Below are positions 52,744 through 62,660 of a DNA stretch of 64,000 nucleotides, in pieces. The translations under genes and the position numbers were made by a program. The notes beneath the pieces were generated by a model, which made no database searches, had not been told where the DNA came from, and was given only the letters and a program-made list of their open reading frames with translations. Source of the DNA: Sphingomonas folli (GTDB lineage Bacteria; Pseudomonadota; Alphaproteobacteria; Sphingomonadales; Sphingomonadaceae); NCBI RefSeq assembly GCF_019429525.1, contig NZ_JAHXZL010000004.1, positions 310,001 to 374,000 on the forward strand, written 5' to 3'. Positions within the stretch are counted from its first letter, which is position 1. Each line of letters starts with the position of its first letter.

Positions 52744-52821
52744 CGTGCTCCCGCGGACGCAGGAGCACAGGTCTCAGGCGGTGTCGCTCGAAGCCCATGG
52801 CCCCCGCGTGCGCGGGAGCGC
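52744..52821. repeat. Bipartite inverted repeat, family D (degenerate)
   Basis: Left hairpin CGTGCTCCCGCGGACGCAGGAGCAC near 52744-52769 and right hairpin CCCCGCGTGCGCGGGAGCGC near 52802-52821. Lies after ligA in a 374-base convergent gap that also holds the next repeat and the ftsH terminator. Confidence 0.6.
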
Positions 52822-52902
52822 ATCGCCTTCGGTGAGCGGCTGCGCTCTCGGGCGAAGGGAGAACGCGGTCCTCGCCTGATCGCCCCCTCCCTCTCTGCCT
52901 AA

Positions 52903-52999
52903 CGTCACCCCGGGCTTGTTCCGGGATCCACTCATCCGCGTACCCACCGGTCGAGGAGTATGCGGCCGGGTGGATCCCGGACCAAGTCCGGGATGACGG
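52903..52999. repeat. Bipartite inverted repeat, family A
   Basis: Arms CGTCACCCCGGGC...CCGGGATCCA (52903-52930) and TGGATCCCGGACC...CCGGGATGACG (52971-52999), the same design and near the same sequence as 1180-1281. Confidence 0.75.
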
Positions 53000-53027
53000 G
53001 TGGTGGGGACCCAGGCTCCAGCTCTCC

Positions 53028-53056
53028 AAGAAGAAAGGGCGACCCGCAGGCCGCCC
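53028..53056 (-). terminator. Intrinsic terminator of ftsH
   Basis: On the minus strand an 8-bp stem (plus 53037-53044 with 53049-53056; one G-U pair) with 4-base loop is followed by TTTCTTCTT. It lies 29 bases beyond the ftsH stop. Confidence 0.75.
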
Positions 53057-53084
53057 TCCCCTATCTTCCGGTCGGAGTGTCGCC

Positions 53085-55067
<1,983 letters not shown>

Positions 55068-55131
55068 CGGGTACCTTTCCAACGAACGCAATGTAAGGCA
55101 CGACGGGTTAATGGCAATGGAACAGCGTCGG

Positions 55132-56133
55132 TCAGAGTGATCGACGCGGCGGTGTTGGGCGAAAAATCCAGCCTTCCCCGTACACTTCCACCTTCACCCC
55201 GGCGTGGGTCGCGCCGCGGCGTGCCGCGAGCGCGTCGAGCAGTGGCTCGATATTGGACGAATCGGTGAAGAGCGGCAGCACGATGACGTGCTGCGCCCGA
55301 GTCGCGTGGAGCGCGCGGCGGAGCAGGCGCCGGCGCAGCTCGCGCGGCGCGTCATCGACGGCGAAGGGCCGGTCGGGGCCGTGCCAGCGCTCGGCCCACA
55401 GCCGGTCGGCCAGCCCCGCGATCACATCCTCGGCCTCGGCGAGATAGCCCGCCGACGCCGCGAGCCCCGCCGGGTCGAGCGCGGGCGCGGCGGCGGCGAG
55501 CGCGGCGCGGACGCGGGTTCGATCGTGCCGCGGGTCCGCGTTCGACGGGTCGTCGACGAAGGGCGCCCCCGCCGCCTCCACCAGCGCGCGCAGCTCGGCG
55601 CGGCGCCACCCCAGCAGCGGGCGCAGCAGCAGCGTGCCGAGATCCCATCGCACCGCGCGGATCGCGCTCAGCCCGGCCAGCCCGGAGGCGCGGTTGAGCC
55701 GCATCAGCAGCGTCTCGGCCTGATCGTCGGCGTGGTGCGCGGTGAGCAGCGCGTCGACGCCCTGCTCCCTCGCCCAGGCGGTCAGCAGCGCGTAGCGCGC
55801 CTCGCGCGCGCGGCGCTGGAGCGAGCTGCCCGCGATCGGCACCGCGGGGACGAGTGTCGCGTGCGGCACCCCCCTCCGCTCGCACAGCGCCGCCACCATC
55901 GCCGCCTCCTCGGCCCCCGTGGGGCGGAGCCGGTGATCGACCGTCGCCGCGACCACGTTCCCCGGGAAGGCCGCGGCGGCGAGCAGCAGCAGCGCCACCG
56001 AATCGGGTCCACCCGACACCGCCACGCCGACCCGCGCCGCGTCGCCGACCGCCGCCAGGTCGTGCGCGCGCGCCAGCCCGCGCCGCAGGTCGTCGGCGAA
56101 GCGCGCCACCGCCGCCGCGGGCAGCGGCGCCAC
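55132..56133 (-). CDS. tilS: tRNA(Ile)-lysidine synthetase
   Basis: Converts the wobble cytidine of tRNA-Ile(CAU) to lysidine. PP-loop SGGPDS at residues 40-45, VDHRLRPTG and [27 protein letters not shown] are diagnostic. At 333 residues it is shorter than the E. coli enzyme and lacks most of the C-terminal domains, as in many alphaproteobacteria. GTG start at 56133, seven bases after the cpoB stop, chosen because any earlier start is inside cpoB. Confidence 0.92.
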   Translation of the reverse strand: MAPLPAAAVARFADDLRRGLARAHDLAAVGDAARVGVAVSGGPDSVALLLLAAAAFPGNVVAATVDHRLRPTGAEEAAMVAALCERRGVPHATLVPAVPIAGSSLQRRAREARYALLTAWAREQGVDALLTAHHADDQAETLLMRLNRASGLAGLSAIRAVRWDLGTLLLRPLLGWRRAELRALVEAAGAPFVDDPSNADPRHDRTRVRAALAAAAPALDPAGLAASAGYLAEAEDVIAGLADRLWAERWHGPDRPFAVDDAPRELRRRLLRRALHATRAQHVIVLPLFTDSSNIEPLLDALAARRGATHAGVKVEVYGEGWIFRPTPPRRSL

Positions 56134-56140
56134 GCTCAGC

Positions 56141-57022
56141 TCACTTGCACTTGGCGGCCGTGCGCGCCTTGGCGACATCGGCCTTGAGCCCGGGCGAGAT
56201 CTTGCCGCCATAGACGTCGGTCAGCTCGCCGTAGACCTTGCAGGCGTCGTCGGGCTTGTCGAGCTTCAGCAGCGCGGTACCGAGATAATAGAGGCTGTCG
56301 GGGGCGCGCTCGCCGTCGGGGAACTTCTTGTAATTGTCGTAGAAGGCGATCGAGGCCAGGCTCGGCTTGCCCTCGTCGAGATAGGACCGGCCGAGCAGGT
56401 TCTGCGCGAAGCTGGCGCGGCGGTGCTTGGGATACGTGGCGACCACCTTCTTGAGCTGCACCTCGGCGGCGGGATAGTCGCGCGCCTGCCACAGGCGATA
56501 GCCGGCGAGATAGCCGTCCTCGGCCGGGTCGCCGCTGCTCGGGGCAGCGCTCGCCGCCGCCGCGCCGCCCACGGGCTCGGGGGCCTGCGGCACGGTCACG
56601 TCGGGCCCGCCCGCGGCGTCCGCGCCCGGCACCGGCGCGGGCGCGACCGGCTGGGTCAGCTTGGCGTCGGTGGCCTTGCGATAGTCCTCGAACTGCTGCT
56701 CGAGCTGGCGCAGCTTGTACTGGGTCTGCTCGATCTGCCCGGTCATGCTCGCCATCTGCTGCTCGAGCGAGGTGACCCGCGCGGTGATGTCGGTGAGCGC
56801 GCTGGTCGCGGGCACGCCCGCGGCGTCGACGGGCGCGGTCGGGGGCGCGATCTGCGGCTCCACCATCGCGCCCGCGCCGCCGGGGAACACCTTGCGCTGC
56901 ACCGCGCGCATCTCCGCCTCGAGCTTGCCGACGCGGCCCTCGATCTGCGCCGCCGCCGGCGCCGCGGCCGATCCCGCCACCACCAGCGCCAGCGCGCTCC
57001 CCACCATCCACTTGGTCATCAT
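56141..57022 (-). CDS. cpoB: Tol-Pal system coordinator CpoB (YbgF)
   Basis: A 293-residue periplasmic protein that coordinates Tol-Pal constriction and peptidoglycan synthesis at division. Signal peptide about 1-25 (APAAAQ). Coiled coil about 27-125 (GKLEAEMRAVQRKV, TSLEQQMASMTGQIEQ). The C-terminal TPR domain from about 170 has EDGYLAGYRLWQARDY, QNLLGRSYLDEGKPSLA and YYLGTALLKLDKPDDAC. tolQRAB-pal are not in the window; the ybgF-tilS-ftsH order is common in alphaproteobacteria. Confidence 0.9.
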   Translation of the reverse strand: MMTKWMVGSALALVVAGSAAAPAAAQIEGRVGKLEAEMRAVQRKVFPGGAGAMVEPQIAPPTAPVDAAGVPATSALTDITARVTSLEQQMASMTGQIEQTQYKLRQLEQQFEDYRKATDAKLTQPVAPAPVPGADAAGGPDVTVPQAPEPVGGAAAASAAPSSGDPAEDGYLAGYRLWQARDYPAAEVQLKKVVATYPKHRRASFAQNLLGRSYLDEGKPSLASIAFYDNYKKFPDGERAPDSLYYLGTALLKLDKPDDACKVYGELTDVYGGKISPGLKADVAKARTAAKCK

Positions 57023-57155
57023 GTGTCGTCCCCGGTGCGCACCTTCCGCACCTCTCTATAGAAAAGAGCTGTCGCCAGGCTGAAGCGCGGCGCGGTCAGG
57101 TCCCTGGCGCGACGGCCCACGCTCCCATAACGCATATCCATCGCGACCGTCCCAC

Positions 57156-57230
57156 CGTCATCCCGGGCGTGCTCCGGGATCGATCCGTCCGCGAGCGCCG
57201 CCGTCCCGGTGCGCGCGCTCCCCGGATCGA
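57156..57230. repeat. Degenerate bipartite inverted repeat, family A
   Basis: CGTCATCCCGGGCGTGCTCC near 57156 faces a weaker CGCTCCCCGGATCGAG near 57216. It is in the 287-base gap between cpoB and rodZ, which otherwise holds only the cpoB upstream region. Confidence 0.5.
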
Positions 57231-57309
57231 GTGCGGCGTGACGAACGGGCGGCGGGGCTGCACCCCGTCCCCGTCACGTCACCCACGCGCCAGAGTGAGC
57301 CCGCTGCCG

Positions 57310-58191
57310 TCACCGCGCCACGTCGCGGAAGGCCGCGAGCTGGCCCGCGTCGCCCGGCGCCGTCGCCGCGTTCGATGCGGTCGCCGCCGGCGGCGCGCTC
57401 GCGCTCGGGGTCGGCGCGGGCAGGCCGCGCGCGGCGAGCGCCTCGGCGCTGATGCCGACGTCCCTGATCGCGCGCTTGCCGTCGCCCAGCGGCGCGACCT
57501 CGCGGCCGTCGACCGTCACGGTGAGCTGGTCGGGGCGGCCGACGTTGATCATCGGCCGGTCGGTGCCGGCGGGCACCTCGAACGCCTGGCCCGGCTTCAT
57601 CGTGCCCTCGAACAGTCGCTGCTTGGCGCCGTCGTACACGCGCATCCACACCTCCGTGCGCGCGGTCAGCACCACCTTGCCGGCGGCGGCGGGGGTCGGC
57701 GCGGGCGGCGGCACCTCCTTGCTGGAGGCGACCTGCGCGCTCGGCGTCGCCTCGGGGGCCTGCTCGGTCGTGCCGCGGAACATGCCGGTGGAGAGCCACA
57801 GCACGCCCAGCACCAGCACCGCCAGCGCCAAGCCGGCGGCGACGATCACCAGCCCGCGCGACGGCGCGCGCGACGGGTCGGCGATCTCCTCGATATGATG
57901 CTGGCGCAGCGGCATCGCGCCGCGCGCGAGCTCGCCGCGGATGGCGCGACCGACGTCGGCCTGGTCAAGCCCGACCGCGCGGGCGTAGGCGCGCGCGAAG
58001 CCCGACGCGTAGGTCGGCGAGGGCAGCAGGTCGAGCCGGTCCATCTCGAGCGCCTCGAGGAAGCGCTGCGTCACGCGCGTGCGCGCCGCGACCTCGGCGA
58101 GCGACAGACCCTGCGCCTCGCGCGCCGCGCGCAGCCGCGCCCCGATCGAGCCGGGCATCGGTGCCTGTGCGGGTAGCTCGCCGTCGCTCAT
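57310..58191 (-). CDS. rodZ: RodZ-like cytoskeletal helix-turn-helix membrane protein
   Basis: A 293-residue bitopic protein that links MreB to the cell-wall elongation machinery. Cytoplasmic helix-turn-helix (IGARLRAAREAQGLSLAEVAARTRVTQRFLEALE), juxtamembrane basic region, one membrane segment about 112-134 (GLVIVAAGLALAVLVLGVLWL), a Pro/Ala linker and a periplasmic DUF4115 domain (VVLTARTEVWMRVYDGA, then KPGQAFEVPAG). The C-terminal tail is low-complexity Ala/Pro. Promoter and a palindrome lie just upstream. Confidence 0.9.
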   Translation of the reverse strand: MSDGELPAQAPMPGSIGARLRAAREAQGLSLAEVAARTRVTQRFLEALEMDRLDLLPSPTYASGFARAYARAVGLDQADVGRAIRGELARGAMPLRQHHIEEIADPSRAPSRGLVIVAAGLALAVLVLGVLWLSTGMFRGTTEQAPEATPSAQVASSKEVPPPAPTPAAAGKVVLTARTEVWMRVYDGAKQRLFEGTMKPGQAFEVPAGTDRPMINVGRPDQLTVTVDGREVAPLGDGKRAIRDVGISAEALAARGLPAPTPSASAPPAATASNAATAPGDAGQLAAFRDVAR

Positions 58192-58235
58192 TCTTCTCTC
58201 CGCCCCGCGCCCGCAGCGATCATGCGGGCGTGCGT

Positions 58236-58265
58236 TCGTGTTTCAAACACGAGCAACAGTGTCAA
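58236..58265 (-). promoter_or_regulatory. rodZ promoter region with overlapping palindrome
   Basis: On the minus strand a perfect -35 TTGACA (plus 58260-58265); 17 bases on, the -10 position reads AACACG, which is poor. A 17-base palindrome with 8-bp arms (TCGTGTTT C AAACACGA, plus 58236-58252) covers the spacer end and -10. This is the arrangement of a repressor operator; the protein is unknown. Confidence 0.5.
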
Positions 58266-58305
58266 CAGAGGGGCTTCACACGATCCGACTCGGTTCGTCG
58301 CGGCC

Positions 58306-60573
58306 TCACGCCAGCTCGACCCCGTGCTCGGTCGCCCAGGCCGCGAGCGCGCCGCGCATGTCGCGCGGCGGGTGCACCAGCAGCTCGTCCATGTACGCGG
58401 TCAGCGCGGCGCGATCGAGCGTGCGGATCATCGCCTTCACCGGCCCGACCGCCGCGGGCGTGATCGACAGGCGATCGAGGCCGATGCCGATCAGCGCCAT
58501 GGCCTCGAGCGGCCGCCCGCCCATCTCGCCGCACACCGCCACCGGCACGCCCGCCTCGCGCGCGGGCACGATCACGCGGCGCAGGAAGCGCAGGATCGAG
58601 CTCGACAGCCAGTCGTAGCGGTCGGCCAATTTGGGGTTGGCGCGGTCGGCGGCGAAGAGGAACTGCGTGAGATCGTTGGTGCCGATGGAGAGGAAATCGA
58701 CGTTGGGCAGCAGGATGTCGAGCTGATAGGCGAGCGCGGGCACCTCCAGCATCGCGCCGTAGCGCACCTCCAGCGGCAGGCGCTTGTTGCGCTGGTGGAG
58801 GAAGGCGCGCTGCGCCTCGAACAGCGCCTTGGCCTCGTCGAACTCCCACGGCTCCGACACCATCGGGAACATCACGTTGAGCGTCCGGCCGGCGCCGGCC
58901 TCGAGCAGCGCGCGCGCCTGCGCCTTCATCAGCCCGTCGCGCTCCAGCGCCAGCCGCAGCGCGCGCCAGCCCATCGCCGGATTCTCCTCCTCGCCGGTGT
59001 GGGTCAGATAGGGCAGCGCCTTGTCGCCGCCGATGTCGACGGTGCGGAAGATCACCGGGCGCGACCCCGAGGCGTCGAGCACCTCGCGGTACAGCCGCTG
59101 CTGCCGCTCGCGCTGCGGCAGCGTCGCCGAGACGAGGAACTGGAACTCGGTGCGGAACAGACCGATCCCGTCCGCGCCCGTCAGGTCGAGCACGGCCACG
59201 TCGTCGCGCAGCCCGGCGTTGACCATCACCGTCACGCGATGGCCGTCGCGCGTCTCGGGGGCGAGGTCACGCAGCGCGGCATAGGCCGCCTTGCGCTTCT
59301 GCCGCGCCGCGACCTTGGCCTCGAACGCCTCCTCCATCGCCGCGGTCGGGCGCACGGTCAGCGTTCCCTCGGTGACGTCGAGCAGCAGCGCGTCGCCCTC
59401 GGCGATCAGCCGCCGCACGTCGCGCACGCGGCCGAGCACCGGCACGCCCATCGCGCGCGCGACGATCGTGACGTGCGCGGTGAGCGAGCCCTCCTCCAGC
59501 ACCACGCCCTTGAGCCGGCGCCGGTCGTACTCGAGCAGCTCGGCCGGCCCGAGGTTGCGCGCGATCAGGATCGTGTCCTGCCGCAGCCCCAGCTGCGCCG
59601 CCGTCCCCATCTGGCCCGAGACGATGCGGAGCAGCCGGTTGGAGAGGTCCTCCAGGTCGTGCATGCGGTCGGCGAGCAGGGGATCGTCGATCTCGCGCAT
59701 GCGCTGGCGGGTGCGCTGCTGCACGCGCTCGATCGCGGCCTCCGCGGTGAGGCCGCTGTCGATCGCCTCGTTGATGCGGCGCGCCCAGCCCTCGTCGTAG
59801 GCGAACATCTTGTAGGTGGCGATCACCTCCTGATGCTCGTCGCCGACGCCGAACTCGGCCTCGCGCGCGATGCGGTCGATCTGCTCGCGCATCTTGTCGA
59901 AGGCGGCGTAGACGCGGTGGCGCTCGGCCTCGGTGTCCTCCGCCACGGTATGCTCGATATGGATGCGCGGCTGGTGGAACACCGCGCAGCCCACCGCCAT
60001 GCCGTCGACCAGCTTCTGCCCGCCGATCCGGGTCGAGCCGGTCGACTGCGGGCGATCGCTCGGCCCGCCCTGGTCGATCAGCCCGGCGTTGGCGATCAGC
60101 TCGGACAGCACCATCGCCACCGTCTGCAGCGCCTCGATCTCGACGTCCTCGTACTTGCGCGGGTCGGCGTGCTGCACCGCGAGGACGCCCACCGCGCGCT
60201 CGCGCCGGATGATCGGGACGCCGGCGAAACTGTGATAGCGGTCCTCGCCGGTCTCGGGCTTATAGGCGAAATCGGGGTGGCTCGTGGCCTCGTCGAGGTT
60301 GAGCACCTCGTTGTGCTGCGCGATCGTGCCGACCAGCCCCTCGCCCAGCGCCAGCTTGGTGACGTGCACCGCCTCGGGCGCCAGCCCGCGCGTGGCGAAC
60401 AGCTCGAGCACGCCCTCGCGCAGCAGGTAGATCGAGCACACCTCGCTGTCGAGCGCCTCGCCGATGATCTCGACCACCGAGTTGAGCTTGGCCTGCGCGT
60501 TGGAGCGCGCCGCCATCACGTCGTGCAGGTTGACCAGGATCTCGCGGGCGGAACGGGCGGCAGACACGGGCAT
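58306..60573 (-). CDS. ptsP: Phosphoenolpyruvate-protein phosphotransferase PtsP (EI-Ntr)
   Basis: A 755-residue first enzyme of the nitrogen PTS; it passes phosphate from PEP to NPr. N-terminal GAF domain (about 1-165, binding glutamine/2-oxoglutarate in relatives), the PEP-utilising N-domain, phospho-His in EEGSLTAHVTIVARAMGVP, then the PEP-binding barrel with GADGIGLFRTEFQFL, MGWRALRLAL, LSIGTNDLTQFLFAADR and catalytic Cys in VAVCGEMGG. No ptsN/ptsO or HPr kinase is in the window. Confidence 0.96.
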   Translation of the reverse strand: MPVSAARSAREILVNLHDVMAARSNAQAKLNSVVEIIGEALDSEVCSIYLLREGVLELFATRGLAPEAVHVTKLALGEGLVGTIAQHNEVLNLDEATSHPDFAYKPETGEDRYHSFAGVPIIRRERAVGVLAVQHADPRKYEDVEIEALQTVAMVLSELIANAGLIDQGGPSDRPQSTGSTRIGGQKLVDGMAVGCAVFHQPRIHIEHTVAEDTEAERHRVYAAFDKMREQIDRIAREAEFGVGDEHQEVIATYKMFAYDEGWARRINEAIDSGLTAEAAIERVQQRTRQRMREIDDPLLADRMHDLEDLSNRLLRIVSGQMGTAAQLGLRQDTILIARNLGPAELLEYDRRRLKGVVLEEGSLTAHVTIVARAMGVPVLGRVRDVRRLIAEGDALLLDVTEGTLTVRPTAAMEEAFEAKVAARQKRKAAYAALRDLAPETRDGHRVTVMVNAGLRDDVAVLDLTGADGIGLFRTEFQFLVSATLPQRERQQRLYREVLDASGSRPVIFRTVDIGGDKALPYLTHTGEEENPAMGWRALRLALERDGLMKAQARALLEAGAGRTLNVMFPMVSEPWEFDEAKALFEAQRAFLHQRNKRLPLEVRYGAMLEVPALAYQLDILLPNVDFLSIGTNDLTQFLFAADRANPKLADRYDWLSSSILRFLRRVIVPAREAGVPVAVCGEMGGRPLEAMALIGIGLDRLSITPAAVGPVKAMIRTLDRAALTAYMDELLVHPPRDMRGALAAWATEHGVELA

Positions 60574-60750
60574 GCCGAGGGGCTAACAGACCGGCGGCCT
60601 GGGTGCCACGCAGCATTTTCTTGGGTGCGGCGCGGCGAGCCGCGGCCACCCACCGCGGCTCCGTCGCGAACGACGCGACGAAAGGCCCGCTCGGCCGATT
60701 GAAACGGAAAGTTGCTGGCGAAGCGCGGCGCGGGATCGCACCTCCGGGCG

Positions 60751-62031
60751 ATGAAGACCCCCTCCTTCACCGTGCAGGTGTTCGCCGGCATGGCGATCGG
60801 CGTCGCGCTCGGCTTCGCGGCGCGTGACCTGCCCGCGCTCGCCGAGGCACTGCGCCTCACCGGCGAGAGTTTCGTGCAATTGCTCAAGGCGCTGGTGGTG
60901 CCGCTGGTGTTCACCGCCATCGTCGCGTCGATCGCGGCGCTGCGCGACCTCGGCAACGCGGCGCGGCTGGTCGGGCAGACGCTGCTGTGGTTCGCCGTCA
61001 CCGCGCTGATCGCGGTGACGATCGGGCTCACGCTCGGCACCCTGCTCGAGCCGGGCCTGCGCAGCGGGGTCGACCCGTCCGCAGCGGCGCTGCCCGCCAC
61101 CACCGGCTCGTGGCTCGACTTCCTGCGCGGGCTGATCCCGGGCAACGTCCTCGGCCTGGAGGCGAGCACCAAGCTGGCCGAGGGCGGTGCCGCCACCAAG
61201 CTGTCGTTCAACGTGCTCCAGCTGATCGTCGTCGCGATCGCGGTCGGCGCGGCGGCGGTCAACGTCGGCGAGGCCGGCAGCGCCTTCCTCGCCACCAACG
61301 CCTCGCTGCTCGCGATCTTCCGTCGGCTGCTGCGCTGGGTGGTGAAGCTCACCCCGATCGGCACCGCCGGGCTGATCGGCACCGCGATCGTGCGCTACGG
61401 TTGGTCCTCGCTCGCCGCGCTCGGCAGCTTCGCGGGCGCGGTGTACCTCGGGCTCGCGCTGGTGCTGTTCCTCGTCTACCCCGCGCTGCTCGCGCTCAAC
61501 CGGCTGTCGGTGCCGCGCTTCTTCGCCACCGCCTGGCCCGCGATCCAGCTCGGCTTCGTGTCGCGCTCGTCGATCGCGACGTTGCCCGTCACCGAGGATG
61601 CGGCCGAGCGCGCGGGCGTGCCGCGCGACTATGCCGCCTTCGCGGTGCCTTTCGCCGCGACCACCAAGATGGACGGCTGCGCCGCGATATACCCGGCGGT
61701 GGCGGCGCTGTTCGTCGCGCAATATTACGGCATCGCGCTGCACGCCTCGGACTATGTGCTGGTCGTCCTGGTCTCGGTGATCGGCTCGGCGGCGACCGCG
61801 GGGCTGACCGGCGCGCTGGTGATGCTGACGCTGACGCTCACCACGCTCGGCCTGCCGCTCGAGGGCGCCGGGCTGTTGCTGGCGATCGACCCGATCATCG
61901 ACATGGGACGCACCGCGGTGAACGTCGCGGGGCAGCTGCTGGTCCCGCTGATCGTGGCCAAGCGCGAGAACATGCTCGCGCCCGAGGGCACGATGGCGCC
62001 GCTGCCCCGCCACGATACGGTGCCGGCATGA
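60751..62031 (+). CDS. Dicarboxylate/amino acid:cation symporter (DAACS) family protein
   Basis: A 426-residue inner-membrane transporter with about eight membrane helices and two re-entrant loops. The HP1 Ser-rich loop is VSRSSIATLP; the TM7 motif that is usually NMDGT here reads KMDGC in TTKMDGCAAIYPA; the TM8 motif is DPIIDMGRTAVNVAGQ. The Asn-to-Lys change falls at the sodium/substrate site, so substrate or coupling may differ from GltP/DctA. ATG at 60751; an upstream in-frame start is 13 codons earlier. Confidence 0.9.
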   Translation: MKTPSFTVQVFAGMAIGVALGFAARDLPALAEALRLTGESFVQLLKALVVPLVFTAIVASIAALRDLGNAARLVGQTLLWFAVTALIAVTIGLTLGTLLEPGLRSGVDPSAAALPATTGSWLDFLRGLIPGNVLGLEASTKLAEGGAATKLSFNVLQLIVVAIAVGAAAVNVGEAGSAFLATNASLLAIFRRLLRWVVKLTPIGTAGLIGTAIVRYGWSSLAALGSFAGAVYLGLALVLFLVYPALLALNRLSVPRFFATAWPAIQLGFVSRSSIATLPVTEDAAERAGVPRDYAAFAVPFAATTKMDGCAAIYPAVAALFVAQYYGIALHASDYVLVVLVSVIGSAATAGLTGALVMLTLTLTTLGLPLEGAGLLLAIDPIIDMGRTAVNVAGQLLVPLIVAKRENMLAPEGTMAPLPRHDTVPA

Positions 62032-62099
62032 TCGCGCCGGCGCGAAGTGAACTCCTGATCGCCTGCGACGTTCGTGGGCGACAGAAGGAGACACATGCC

Positions 62100-62486
62100 A
62101 TGAACAAGGCCCTGCTCGCCGCGCTGGCGCTCGCCACCGCCACCACCCCGATGCTCGCGCCCGCCGCCCAGGCGCAGCGCAGCGACCGTGACCGCGACTA
62201 TCGCTGGCACGGCGACGACAAGGACTGGGAGCCCTCGCGCGACTATCGCCGCGGCAGCAGCCGGCGCGAGCGCGCGCTCGGCCGCGACGACCAGATCTAC
62301 CGCGGCCGCGACGGCCGCGCCTATTGCAAGCGCAACGACGGCACCACCGGCCTGGTGATCGGCGGCGTCGGCGGCGGCGTGCTGGGCAACCTGGTCGGCG
62401 GCGGCACGCTCGGCACGCTGCTGGGCGCGGGCGGCGGCGCGCTGCTGGGTCGCTCGATCGATCGCGGCAAGGTGAAGTGCCGCTGA
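62100..62486 (+). CDS. Glycine-zipper 2TM domain protein, exported
   Basis: A 128-residue protein. Signal peptide about 1-25 (APAAQAQ), a very charged Arg/Asp middle (SDRDRDYRWHGDDKDWE), YCKRNDGTTG and a glycine-zipper membrane hairpin GLVIGGVGGGVLGNLVGGG...GAGGGALLGRSID, ending KVKCR. Resembles Rick17kDa/YMGG-type outer-membrane or periplasmic proteins. AAGGAGA lies ~8 bases upstream of the ATG. Confidence 0.85.
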   Translation: MNKALLAALALATATTPMLAPAAQAQRSDRDRDYRWHGDDKDWEPSRDYRRGSSRRERALGRDDQIYRGRDGRAYCKRNDGTTGLVIGGVGGGVLGNLVGGGTLGTLLGAGGGALLGRSIDRGKVKCR

Positions 62487-62519
62487 GGTGACGAGGTCCA
62501 TCCCCGACCCCTCGCCTTC

Positions 62520-62606
62520 GGGGGGGGGGGGCGGGGGTGGGGCGCTCCCACGGGGGCGGCGTCCGCGGAGACGCCCCTCCCCAACCCCTCCCCTGAAAAG
62601 GAGGGG
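62520..62606 (+). terminator. Run of 12 G and terminator-like hairpin
   Basis: 12 consecutive G at 62520-62531, then at 62585-62606 a stem CCCCTCC / GGAGGGG with 8-base loop, followed by CTCGTTTATCTT. It resembles a partial family C repeat. Could end the glycine-zipper transcript. Confidence 0.4.
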
Positions 62607-62660
62607 CTCGTTTATCTTAAGGCTCCCCTAAGCGCCCTGATCGCGCGCTATCGCTTGCCC

